Origin: Dillenia suffruticosa | Lineage: Eukaryota; Streptophyta; Magnoliopsida; Dilleniales; Dilleniaceae | Direction: 5' to 3' | NCBI GenBank assembly: GCA_033439265.1 | Contig: JAVTVX010000026.1 | Span: 9,363,001 to 9,427,000, forward strand | DNA length: 64,000 nucleotides | Shown here: positions 37,591 through 47,460 of the stretch, in pieces | Numbering within the stretch: position 1 is the first letter of the stretch | How the letters are laid out: every line of letters begins with the position of its first letter | Position numbers and translations under genes: made by a program | The notes under the pieces: model-generated | Told to the model about the DNA's origin: nothing | Database searches by the model: none | The model's input: the letters and a program-made list of their open reading frames with translations, nothing else

Positions 37591-38109
37591 AACAGAAAAT
37601 TGTGAAAGTCAAGAGAGTAAGAAATAAATGAAATAAAAACAAAAGGCAAATAGAGTAGAAAAAAGAGAAATAAATAAAATAAATACGGGGAGATATTTTT
37701 GGCACCAAAAAAGATGATTAAATTGGTGCTAAATAAGGAAATAACAAAAAATCATCAAATAAAATGCTTTTGGTACAAAAAAAAATTGATTAAATTGGTG
37801 CCAAAAAATTGTTTTTAGCGCCAAGAAGAAAGGTTTTGCCGTGCTTCTAAACATGCTTAATATTAATGTTGTTAGGTGTGTTTTTTTTTTTTGGAATTCA
37901 TATAAAATTATATAATATTGATAATTAATGTATTATTATGATAATTTCATATTCTAACACTATATTATCTAATAATAAAAAATATATCATGACACTATAT
38001 TTTTAATAAATTATTAATTTAATATCATTATAAATTTTAAATAATAATATTAATAATTTCATATCATTATATTATTTAAATTAATAATATTAATAATTTA
38101 AATTAATAA

Positions 38110-39245
38110 AACGATACTGCGGGACAATGCATGGAGGCAACGCGGGGTACCGCACTTGTTGGCTTGATGGAGCCGTGAGGCATATGTAGTAAAGCCACCT
38201 TTCCAATGTTAGGGAAGGACTCTTTAAGATGATGGTCTGGATCCATTTGTTGCAAGGGTGAAGTCATCTTCTACAGCATGCTTTAGAGGATATTTGTCAT
38301 GATAGTAAGGTTTTGATCTATTCAATCAAAATATTGATTCATGTGGGTTGTGTGATCAATTTCTCTCCTCCTTTGAAGACTAGTCTTTAGGTTTTGAAGT
38401 TTTTCTTGTGAGGTCATGATGGTTTAAGAATGGAAGGGTGTGTGGAATGGCACAGTTTGGGTGAAAATGGTGAAATGTTACCTTTCAAGATAACTTTTCA
38501 ATAAAGGTCTCTTGATAAATGGAAGTATAACTCTTCAATGACAATTACTCATGAAAGGGTGTTTTTGACAAGGGTGGACAGAAGGGTTTCGTTAAGGATT
38601 GAAGGGACTTTTCAAAGATTGGATAAAATCCTTTCAATGAAAATTCACGGGACTAGCTTGTTCTGTGAGAATGGTTTGGGATGGCTGTAGCTTTTCAGTG
38701 GAATGACTAAATCTCTTGATGAAAAGAGGATGGATGTGGTGTTGTTCAAGGAACCATAAGGATCTCTTGTGGATAGATGATCTTTCTATGGAATGGATGG
38801 ACCACTCTCAATGAAATTCCTTCCAATAGGATCCTCTCAATGAAAGCACCAAAGATGTTGCGTTCCTTTGGTGCTAAGCATGCAACACTTGATGTTCTCT
38901 CAAGGATATGGAATGAGAGAGGGCTATGATCCTTGGCCTTGGCACTAAGATGGCCAAACTGCCTTAAATCTTGCACGATTGTAGGAAATTGGGGGAGGTT
39001 GAGTGAAAGGGTTGGAGTTCCTCCTTATGCAAGGTACCGAGATGCCCAATGCACGAGGGTTTACTCGTAGAGAAATGGGTCGAGAAGAGAAGAGAATGGA
39101 CAAGGATGGGAACTTGCCTTGATGGGATCTTCATGCACAAGAGTCTACCACGCAATGGTCATGTTACTTAAGGGGGTCATTTGCACCCTTAATTCTACTC
39201 TCATGTTGGAGAAGAAGAGTTTCTGAATTTTGATTGATAAAATTT
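38110..39245. other. Unexplained spacer between the two TNP2 remnants
   Basis: Composition is more balanced than the surroundings and no protein domain is recognised. A motif close to CTCTCAATGAAA recurs irregularly at about 38495, 38531, 38631, 38712, 38805 and 38833. The minus strand near 38415-38350 reads MTSQEKLQNLKTSLQRRREI, which could be the start of a retrotransposon gag, but no primer site is found nearby. It starts with a short GC-rich block (38118-38165) like the longer GC islands. It may be an inserted or captured fragment. Confidence 0.4.
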
Positions 39246-39249
39246 GGAT

Positions 39250-39440
39250 GATTACGAGAGGGGGAGGACCGCGCAGTCCCTTACATGCACGGTAGCCTTG
39301 TGCAGGCATGGGCAGTACAACCACATGGGCATACACGGGGGACCCCGCTTGCTACAGCGCATGCCGCGCGGGGAGGCTCACACACCGCACATGCATGACC
39401 GAACCCTGTGCAAACGTAGTGCATACGGTCCCGCACTTGG
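39250..39440. repeat. GC-rich island with GCATGC-type short repeats
   Basis: About 190 bases of high GC interrupt very AT-rich DNA. Short words such as CATGCACGG, CAGGCATGGGC and GCGCATGCCGCG recur. It lies next to a tRNA-like sequence on the minus strand (about 39535-39465), the same arrangement as in the CACTA element at 57356-60207. The open frames crossing it are incidental. Confidence 0.7.
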
Positions 39441-39464
39441 CTTTATTTTTTGTTGCAAAAAATG

Positions 39465-39535
39465 TTAACACATTAGTTCAAATCTCAGATTTCGAACATA
39501 TTTGAACCTATTTGAGTTGTGTCCATCACTATACC
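39465..39535 (-). other. tRNA-like A/B-box sequence next to the GC island
   Basis: The minus strand reads TGGTATAGTGATGGAC (box A-like, at about 39522), then GGTTCAAATATG and GAGATTTGAACTA (box B-like). It aligns by eye with the sequence at 58985-59055 (TGGTGCAGTGGTGAC, CGTTCAAATTC, AGATTCGAATCCC). The GC island follows it in its own reading direction. Decayed; no cloverleaf was tested. Confidence 0.4.
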
Positions 39536-39549
39536 ACAATGACTTATAT

Positions 39550-39700
39550 ACGTGGTCTTTTTTTTGTTCTCTTCCTTCATCTCTATCTCACTCTAACCTC
39601 TTTTTTTTTTCCTGTCTCACTCTCACCTTTTTTTTTTCTTTATCTCATTCTTACCTCTATTTTTTTCCTTCACCTTGGGGTCATGTTTTTTTTTCTCCTT
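39550..39700 (+). repeat. Pyrimidine-rich imperfect repeats
   Basis: Runs of T are separated by CTCACTCTCACC/CTCATTCTTACC-type words, a unit of about 45 bases repeated roughly three times. Low-complexity; overlapping Phe/Ser/Leu-rich frames are not genes. Confidence 0.75.
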
Positions 39701-39949
39701 TCTATTCTCATTGAATTTTCTTACTGTTTAAATTTGACTTTTGTATATTCAAACCGATGTATTTGAATGATGTTTATATTGAATGATAAATAATGTTTAA
39801 ATGAATGAATTATGAGTTATTAATATTATATATTTTGAACATGATTTGCTAAATATCTGTGATTAAATATATAGATTTTTTAAATTATTAATATATTATA
39901 GTTTAAATTAATATTGATAATCGTAAATTTATATTATGACACTAATAAA

Positions 39950-40600
39950 GTATCCTCCACTTATCCAACACAAGGATTGTGTCTTCTAAATTAGTCCAAT
40001 GATAATATAATTTATAGTAATATATATAGTAATATATATGTATTATATAGTAATGTAACAATAATATTATTATGTTATTGGAAAATGGTACATTTGTATC
40101 TCAAAACAATGCCAACTTTTTTTGTAAATTTTTTGCACTTTCATTAATCGAACAACTGGACATATCACCAAATAATCCAATGGTTGCAATAATGACTTTC
40201 AAGTTAAATGGACATATCATATCATAGGGCAACATATACCACCATTTTCACAAACAAATTTTCAAAACCCCCTTTTTCGTACTTTTCCGCCCTTTTTTCA
40301 TTACATATTTTTTTCATCTCTTTTTTTTATTACACACTTTAATCATTATCCGTTTTAGTCAATACACATGATACTTTTAGTCAATACCCCTCTTTGTTTC
40401 CCATATGTGTTGCTTCTCGTATACTTACTAATGTAAATTTTAGAACTTGTTATGACTTGTTACCTTGCAATTTCTACATTTCATGTAATTTTTAGAACAC
40501 TCATGGCTTGTTTGTGATTTATATGTTAGCCATTGGCAACTTAATTTAATTTAAACCAAATGATTAGATTATTTTTAAATCTAGTTTTCACTTAAATTTT
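39950..40600. repeat. Copy of the TNP2 downstream spacer
   Basis: The stretch 40095-40330 matches 33295-33550 (CAATGCCAA/CAATCCCAA, TTTTTTGTAAATTTTTT, CTTTCATTAATC.AA, ACAAATTTTCAAAAC). This shows that the region to the left of both TNP2 remnants descends from the same sequence. Confidence 0.75.
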
Positions 40601-41780
40601 CACTTAAATTTAATTTAAACGTTGCATGTATACATCTATCTTGTCACTAGGATTTCTAGGACCAAGAATAAGCAATTTGAGTATGAAGTTTGTAGACCTC
40701 ATACACAATCACGGAGGCAGGTTATATGGTTTCATGAGTACTGGCGAAATGCTATGCGTTTGTTATTTTAAAATGGATTGAAACCATCTACTGTTAGCTC
40801 TAATCGAATATTTCTTGGGTTAGAAGAGAAGTTAATTTATGGGGAATCAAACTCCTTCCATATAGGAGAATTTGCTGGGTGGCTTAAGAGTCCATTCTTT
40901 GTTCTCTTATCAGGATGCCATCTTATCAAAGAAGCAATTTGGCCACATGTAAACAATCTTTGCAATTTAGGAATATAAGGAAACCATCTCAATATTTTGA
41001 TAGTTTTTTTTATTAACATCTTGATCTCCATTTGCATTTGGTTTCCATCTAGAGGCACCACACACATAATATGTATCGTCCTTAGCTCTGTGTTTCCAGC
41101 ACAACATATAATTATTAGAACAGGTAAGTATTTTCTCATATCTTAGCCCTAAAACTAAAATAGTTTTCTTTACTTTATGGCAATTATTTGGCAATATATT
41201 TTCATTAGACAACATTTCTACTAAAACCCTAATAGTAATGGAAAAAAATTTGTTGGTCCACCCACACAAACACTTTAAATGATATAAGTGCACAATAGTT
41301 ATAAATATAGTGCATTTTGATTTTTATATTGGTTTTTTTGGTATTCTGAAGTATTTCATGAAATTTATCTAAAATTGGTTCATCCAAGTTAAATGCATGA
41401 GAAGTTGGCTCGTGTACGTTGGATCGATTATGTAAATATGTGAATGAATCATGTAACATACCAAATATATCATGGTCAAAAAGATTATCATGTAGGTTGG
41501 ATATGTTGGATGCATGAAATGTAGATTTTCTTTACTCTTTCTATGTTATATCCATTTATCATAGTAACGTTGAAACTCATGACGTAACAAGTGATTGTAG
41601 ATCGTGTGTGTAGTAAATTTCAATGTGTTGAACCATTTAACACAAAGATATGATATCATCCCTATCAATGAATTGAATATTTGCAGATACAAATTCAAGA
41701 AATGCATTAACACACCAATATATTCATTACTTCCTCCTAATTTAAAATACATACATGACTTGTCCATCATATTAAACACA
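40600..41780 (-). pseudogene. TNP2-like transposase remnant, copy B (truncated)
   Basis: On the minus strand, 41779-41546 holds the transposase-associated domain (VKWFNTLKFTTHTIYNHLLR, HEFQRYYDKWI). 41459-41229 holds the ESTSISD-like linker (DEPILDKFHEILQNTKK). 41139-40780 holds the start of Transposase_21 (RLFTCGQIASLIRWHPDKRT, HPANSPIWKEFDS). Coding similarity stops near 40620, in sequence equivalent to about 36330 of copy A, and jumps to sequence equivalent to about 33650, so roughly 2.7 kb of the gene is missing. This is a deletion derivative of the same family as copy A and cannot encode a transposase. Confidence 0.85.
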
Positions 41781-42414
41781 AATCAAATGTTTTGCACAAG
41801 CGAATAGAGAATTGCATAATTCAACAGAGAAATAAATGAAATAAATACACGGAGCAAAGCAAATAGAGTAGGAGAAAGAGAAATAAATGAAATAAATACG
41901 GAAATGTTTTTGGTGTAAAAAAATGATTAAATTGGCGCTAAATTAGGAAATAAATAAATAAATGTTTTTTGTGCAAAAAAGAGAAATTTGACTAAATTGA
42001 CACTAAAAGTAAAAAACAAAAAAAAAGAAATTTGCGCCAAGAAGAGAGATTTTGTTTTGGAGTTATCATTGAAATGTCAAAATTATAAATTGTAAATGTT
42101 AAAATGGTAAATATTGTAAATTAAATATGAATTAAAATAAGTTAATACTAATATTGTTAGTTGTTTTTTTTTTAATTTACATAAAATTATATATTATTGA
42201 TAATTATATAATATTGATAATCGATGTATTATTGTTACAATTTCATATTATAATACTATATTATCTAATAATCAAAAATAAATCATAACAGTATATTATA
42301 TAAATTACTAATTTAATATCATTATATTATTTAAATTAATAATATTAATAATTTTATATCATTATATTATTTAACTTAATAATATTAATAATTTAAATTA
42401 ATAATTGGTATTCA

Positions 42415-42830
42415 AGATAGGGCGTGCGATGTGGGACTATGCTTGGCTGCGAGGTAGAACTGCACGGGTAGTGCAGGGTACCGAGCATGGCTAGGCCCCG
42501 TGCTTGTCTACTCGATAAAGCCGCGAGGGCATGCGCAAGGGACCATGAATGCCTGTGCCATGCGTTGTAGCCCCGCATGAGCATACGCAAAAGAGATACG
42601 TAGGCAACGCAAGGGATCGCAAAGGCCCGCGCCCTGTGCTTGCCTAGACGGTAGAGTCGTGGGGGGCATGCGTAGGGTACCACACATATCCACAACCCAC
42701 GCTTGCTTGCTCCGGTCCCGCATATGCCCACGCCCTGCGCTATAGCCCTGTGAGGACATGCGCAGGGGACCATGCGTGCCCTTGCATGCATGGTAGCCCC
42801 ACGCAGACATGCACAACAGAGTTACATAGT
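42415..42830. repeat. GC-rich island with CATGCGCA-type minisatellite
   Basis: About 400 GC-rich bases lie directly after a very AT-rich run (TTAAATTAATAATATTAATA). A unit of about 60-70 bases with CATGCGCA, GGGACCAT or GGGTACC, CCTG(C)GCT and GTAGCCC words recurs, for example near 42530, 42720 and 42775. The start of the island follows the same AT-rich words as the short GC block at 38118. Open frames on the minus strand (Ala/Cys/Arg-rich) are incidental. Confidence 0.75.
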
Positions 42831-42839
42831 ACCGTAACT

Positions 42840-43720
42840 TACCACCATTACTACCTGTTATCACAATTTTATCGCTAAATGTCACAATTCCAACCTATAA
42901 AAATATCACAATTCCAACCTATAATAATATCACAATTTTACCATTTACAATCTCGTATGAATGGTAAAGTGTGGTAATATTATTATAAATTGGAGTTATG
43001 ATATCTAGTGTGATAAGGGGTAGTAAGTAGATGATAACTAATGGTAAGTCACAGTCTACCATGCCCTCTACACGATATACCACCTGTTATCACTATATTA
43101 CTATTAGTTATCACAAATTTATCACTAGTTATCACTATATTTCACTCCAATGAATAATAATATTATCAGATTATATTACAACTAGTTATCTCAAACTTAA
43201 CACAAATTATCATAAACACATGTTATCACTATATTATCACTAATTATCACAAATTTACCATTAGTTATCATTATATTTCACTGCAATGAATAATAATATT
43301 ATCAAACTATATTACCACTAGTTATTACAAATTTACCATATATATTACCATTAATTAAATATCGCTTTTACAAAAGGTGCAATATATAGGTTAACATAGG
43401 TATAAAATTTAAACAGACGGTATGGTTGGTAGAGAGTAAAGAAGAGTCATATAAATACTGTTTTCAAACCGTCCCTAAAAGTATCACATTTACTGACCAC
43501 AAATAATAGCTATCAAAATTAAATATCGTTTTTACAAACGATTGTGATACCTTTATTGACGGTTGATAAACCTTTCTTGACGTATAATTTATACCATTAG
43601 AAAATATATACATTTCCTAACAATTTTGTCAAAAGCATCTCTATAGAATATAAAAAATCCGTCATTAAAGTTCACCGATAATAAAAATTATCATCAGCGT
43701 AGGGTTTTAATTTTGTAGTG
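42840..43720 (-). repeat. Right subterminal repeats and terminus of the CACTA complex
   Basis: From 42840 to about 43340, TTATCAC, TTACCA and CACTAGTTATCA words repeat at short spacing. The terminal 280 bases contain ACCGTC/GACGGTT words. The end is TTTTGTAGTG at 43711-43720, the complement of CACTACAAAA. The next bases CTA would be the target duplication if the left end is found. Confidence 0.75.
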
Positions 43721-44217
43721 CTAACCGAAATTACTTCTTCTTCTTCTTTTTCGTTAATTAATAAAGCCAATTACTCATCTCTTAATTCTTTATCTCCTAT
43801 TTATTGATTTTCTTTTTAACATAACATTTATTTGGTTTATGTCATTTTCTTCCACATTTCCAACAAACTATTTCATTTTCTTTACTATTTATTTTTTTAT
43901 TTTTCTTATATTTTTTTATGAAATTTATTATTATTTTCATTTGTAAATGTTTTAAATTTTTTGTTCCTTTAATATTTTTTTCATTATTGATGATGGAGTC
44001 CGAATCTTTTGCATAACAAAATTTTCACAAAAAATTATAATTCCTTTTCTACTTGTATTTCTTTTTTATCCAAATTGTGCTTGGATTTTTAATTCTGAAT
44101 ATAACAATTAATCATCTTTTTTAATCAATGCAAACAATTGACCAATAGTAATCTATTTAAAAGGAATATCTTCTAATCTTGTTGCATTTTTCATTTTTTG
44201 AAATATCCTTTATGTAA
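43721..44217 (-). mobile_element. Pararetrovirus-like fossil, piece 1 (capsid/zinc-knuckle side)
   Basis: The minus strand reads MKNATRLEDIPF near 44190, then TIGQLFALIKKDD and LKIQAQFG, wording that I recall from plant caulimovirid-like or related retroelement polyproteins. Lys-rich sequence and a degraded zinc-knuckle region follow. It lies between two CACTA termini and continues at 56144 across the large CACTA element. The family is an inference (caulimovirid-like; a Ty3/gypsy relative is the alternative). It is broken and old. Confidence 0.45.
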
Positions 44218-44220
44218 AAA

Positions 44221-44960
44221 CACAACAAAAAAAGACAAAATTTGCAACAAAATTTGGGACGAAATTGGAAGAAAAATTCGTCGCAAAACACATTTGCGAC
44301 GACTTTTCCAACAAATATTTTTTCGTCGCTAATAAGTTGTCGCAAAATTTTGGGACGAAAAATTCATTATTCGTCGCAAAAATTTGCAACAAATATTTAT
44401 ATGTTGGGGAATTCGTCGCAAATTTGCAACGACATTTGCGATGAAAAATATATCGTCGCACATTTGCCACAAATATAATATTCGTCGCAAAATGTGTGAC
44501 GAACACATTGTTCGTCACAAAATTTGCGACGGATATTATTTTTCGTTGCGACGGATATTATTTCCAACAAAAAAAATTTATTGCAAACTTTGCGACGAAT
44601 AATTATTCGTTGCAAAATTCGTCGCAAAAGTTGCGACGAAATACATTCGTCGCAAAAGTTGCGACGAAATACATTCGTCGCAAAATTTAACGACAAATAT
44701 TATTTCGTCGCAACTTTTCTGATGAAAACTATTTTCGTCGCAAAATTTGCGACGAATACTATTTTGTTGCAAAATTGCGACGAATCTTATTTCGTCCCAA
44801 ATTTTTGCGACGAAACAATATTTGTTGCTAAATTTGCAACGATTTAGTTTTTTGTCGGAAATTACCAACGAAAAATAATTGGTCGCAAAGTGGCGACGAA
44901 TGTTTTCGTTGCAAAATTCATCGGAAATTTAAATTTACAACACCATGGAACAAAATTTGT
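44221..44960. repeat. Left subterminal palindromic array of the large CACTA
   Basis: Dozens of TTCGTCGCAAA and TTTGCGACGAA words alternate head to head, so that consecutive pairs form inverted repeats around ATTT-type centres. Variants replace CpG (TTCGTTGCAA, TTTGCAACGA). These are the presumed TNP1 binding sites. Because the array is palindromic, both strands show Arg/Asn/Phe-rich spurious frames (FVAKFATN-like), which are not genes. Confidence 0.9.
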
Positions 44961-45259
44961 CACGAATAATATATGTTTTACAACGAATACAAATTTTATT
45001 ATAATATTTGGACAAAATTTGCGTGCTCACCCAACCTCATCAACAATATTATCATCCAAATCATTTATAAAATAAAATTTAAACAATCTATACTCATAAT
45101 TATAACTACCTATTCAATAAGATCAAAAAATTAAAAATGTAACAAGCAATCATATTTATAATATCAAACCAAAAAGCAACATCAAAACTAAATATCGAAT
45201 TATCAATAGCCACACACTTAAAAAAAATCAATATAACAGTAACATAACAGTGCACAATT

Positions 45260-47197
45260 TCAAGTATGACCTCCACCATCACCATCATCATCATCATCAT
45301 CAAAGAAATCATCACCCTCATCACCTTCGCAAGCATTATCAGGAGGAGAAATAGAAGGGGGAATCTGATTTGAAGCGGAGAATAACTGAAGATGCTGCAT
45401 GATTAACATTTGTTGCGTGCGGACCTTGTGCAATTCTTGCGTGTGCTTTGCTTGAAGTTCACTGAATGCCTGATCTCTTTGCAGTAGCAAGTCCTTCAAT
45501 TGGCTCACCTCTTCATTCAATTGATTTATTTGTGCTCTAACTGCTGGTGGTGTGGAAGAAGATAAACCGGCATTTTTGTATGTTCTGCTCAATGAACCTA
45601 GCCCAACTACTCTACTCCCTTTTCGACCACCAGTCACCTCAAGCCATGTATTCATGTTATCAACAGATGGCTCAGATCCGCCAGCATCATCACTAGCACT
45701 CAAATTTCTACATGCTAGCTCGTCATATTTCTCCTACATTGTCATGAGAAAAATTAAAATAAAATTACAATAACATTATAATTCAAACACATAATCAAGG
45801 AAAATAAAAAATTTTGTAACATAAATCATGACACCATATAGGATCTAAATTATGAACATTCATATTAACATTGAATAAGTTGAAATTTTAGGAAAAAAAA
45901 ATAAAAGAGAATCTCTAGCAAGTAATTCATTAGAAATCAAAGAATCAAGTCAACAATAAAAATAAACTTGGGAGAGACTAACATAAAGATATCATCTTCA
46001 TACATCGTTATGATATGCTCAACATAAAATATTCATATCAACATTGAAAATGTATATAAAGTAATTGGAAAAATTGAAATTACAAACCTTAATTGCTCTA
46101 GCTCTCTCCCTGCTCCAAGTCTTGTCTTTTTTCTGAAATGTGCGCGTGAAAGTATCTATGAATGAAGGCTCGATCCCTATTTCCTATGCCTAAAATAAAA
46201 AAACACTATTACAAATAATGATATACTTTAAATTAGATAAAAAAAATTAATATTTGTATAAAATTATCAATCTATTTCTATGTTCACTGATAGTGATCGA
46301 GCCTCCCGCATACGTCGCAGACGATTCCCCTGAATTATAAGCTCGATTTTTTTTATTTTGCTCACTCCTTCGTTGACTCTCCTCCGATTCCCAAAAATTA
46401 AGAATCCTGCCCCAATTTTGCTCGGTGATGCAGTTGAGCTTTTTTGCATGTCTCTTTACATGATTTAAAACGTGTCGAATGTGATCGCCACATTTTTTCT
46501 TCCAAATCCTTCTTACTTCCAATTCTTCAGTCTCGTCCCAAGTGAATACTCGCTGCAATGGAAAGCAAGCAATAACTTATAAAGCTATTAACTTCATTTC
46601 ATATATAAACTGATTGGGATAACTTACCTTGAACTCGTTCCACCATAGTTCTTTTGTTTCATCCGAAGTGCTTGTGTAAGACATCGAAGCCCCTCCCCAA
46701 TGATTATTCACAATTCTATTCAGCTCGTGAATAACATGTACAGAATTTGTAAATCTATCGTAAAATTTCAAACAAACAATGTTAAATAAATATGATAGTT
46801 AAAAGAAGAAATTATTTCATAAATAAAAGAAATAATATATCTATAAATTTAAAATTTAGTACTTACGAATCTCCATATGGGGCTATTATCTCTCGTTTGT
46901 CTTCTCTATCGGCATGCGACTGTTCCACCGAAGGGACTGCTGAAGGTACATTGCTAGCGATGTGTTGAGAATGTGAAGGGCCTGCAACAGAAGGGGGAGG
47001 TGAAGGTACGTTGCCGGCAAGGGAATGCGATTGCGAAGCTGCCGAAGCGGACTGAGATGGTGAAGACTGTGAATTTCCATCCGAATTGCGTCTATGGCCG
47101 CCACATCGAAACTGTCAACCATAATACATTTTAAACAAAAAAAAGTAAATTGCATATTCATCATATACATAATTAAGAACATGAATAAACTTACCAT
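45260..47197 (-). CDS. TNP1-like protein (Transposase_24/Ptta En-Spm family), spliced
   Basis: This is the predicted partner of the TNP2 transposase, expected to bind the subterminal repeats in the nucleus. Exons read on the minus strand: a possible ATG-only first exon at 47197-47195 (donor GTAAGT follows); 47111-46867 (Ser/Pro-rich, GGHRRNSDGNSQSSPSQSA, ending IIAPYGDS); 46754-46628 (SVHVIHELNRIVNNHWGG, KELWWNEFK); from 46552 (RVFTWDETEELEVRRIWKKK, NWGRILNFWESEE, GGSITISEH); about 46180-46088 (EIGIEPSFIDTFTRTFQKKD, ARAIK); and 45733-45260. The last exon has a predicted coiled coil (INQLNEEVSQLKDLLLQRDQ) and an Asp-rich C-terminus. Frames agree across most junctions. I could not find a clean donor between the third and fourth main exons, and the start is uncertain. 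Stop at 45260. It lies downstream of TNP2 on the same strand, as in En/Spm. Confidence 0.8.
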
Positions 47198-47460
47198 ATT
47201 TAATTTGATAAATTATTTCGGACGAAACAAGGTACCAATATGTGAAGAAATTTTCTTGAATGACCTATACAAAAAAAAGATAGTATATTAACAAATTCAA
47301 TATATAAATTTAAGAATAAGAATGTAAATAAACAAGAATTTTTTTAAAGAAATTTGCAAATTATACGTGTCGACTAACTTACCCACTTAAAAGAAATATA
47401 TTATCATATATCAAGATAAATATTTGATTTTTATTATATGAAGAGAACAAAATTTACCCG

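Larger units (their letters stand above)
27960..43720 (-). mobile_element. Decayed CACTA (En/Spm) complex; right terminus clear, left uncertain
   Basis: Minus-strand TNP1-like (31166-29550) and TNP2-like (37590-33880) genes in this order are the standard gene pair of plant CACTA transposons. A second, shorter TNP2 remnant (41780-40600) lies further right. The right end is ..TTTTAATTTTGTAGTG at 43720, the inverted CACTACAAAA terminus. I did not find a matching CACTACAAAA at the left; the boundary near 27960-28140 is a guess based on an ACCGTC-containing stretch and the repeat array that follows. The segment from about 33200 to 38190 and that from 39950 to 42440 are homologous, so this may be two related elements, one inside or beside the other. 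Both TNP2 copies are dead. Confidence 0.65.

Noticed and set aside
38970-39440. Possible host exon suggested by balanced composition.
   Set aside because: No domain, no splice-supported frame and adjacency to GC minisatellite; insufficient support for a host gene.
44157-44868. Several overlapping frames with FVAKFATN/RRKFCDE-like repeats on both strands.
   Set aside because: They are translations of the TTCGTCGC..GCGACGAA subterminal array of the CACTA element.
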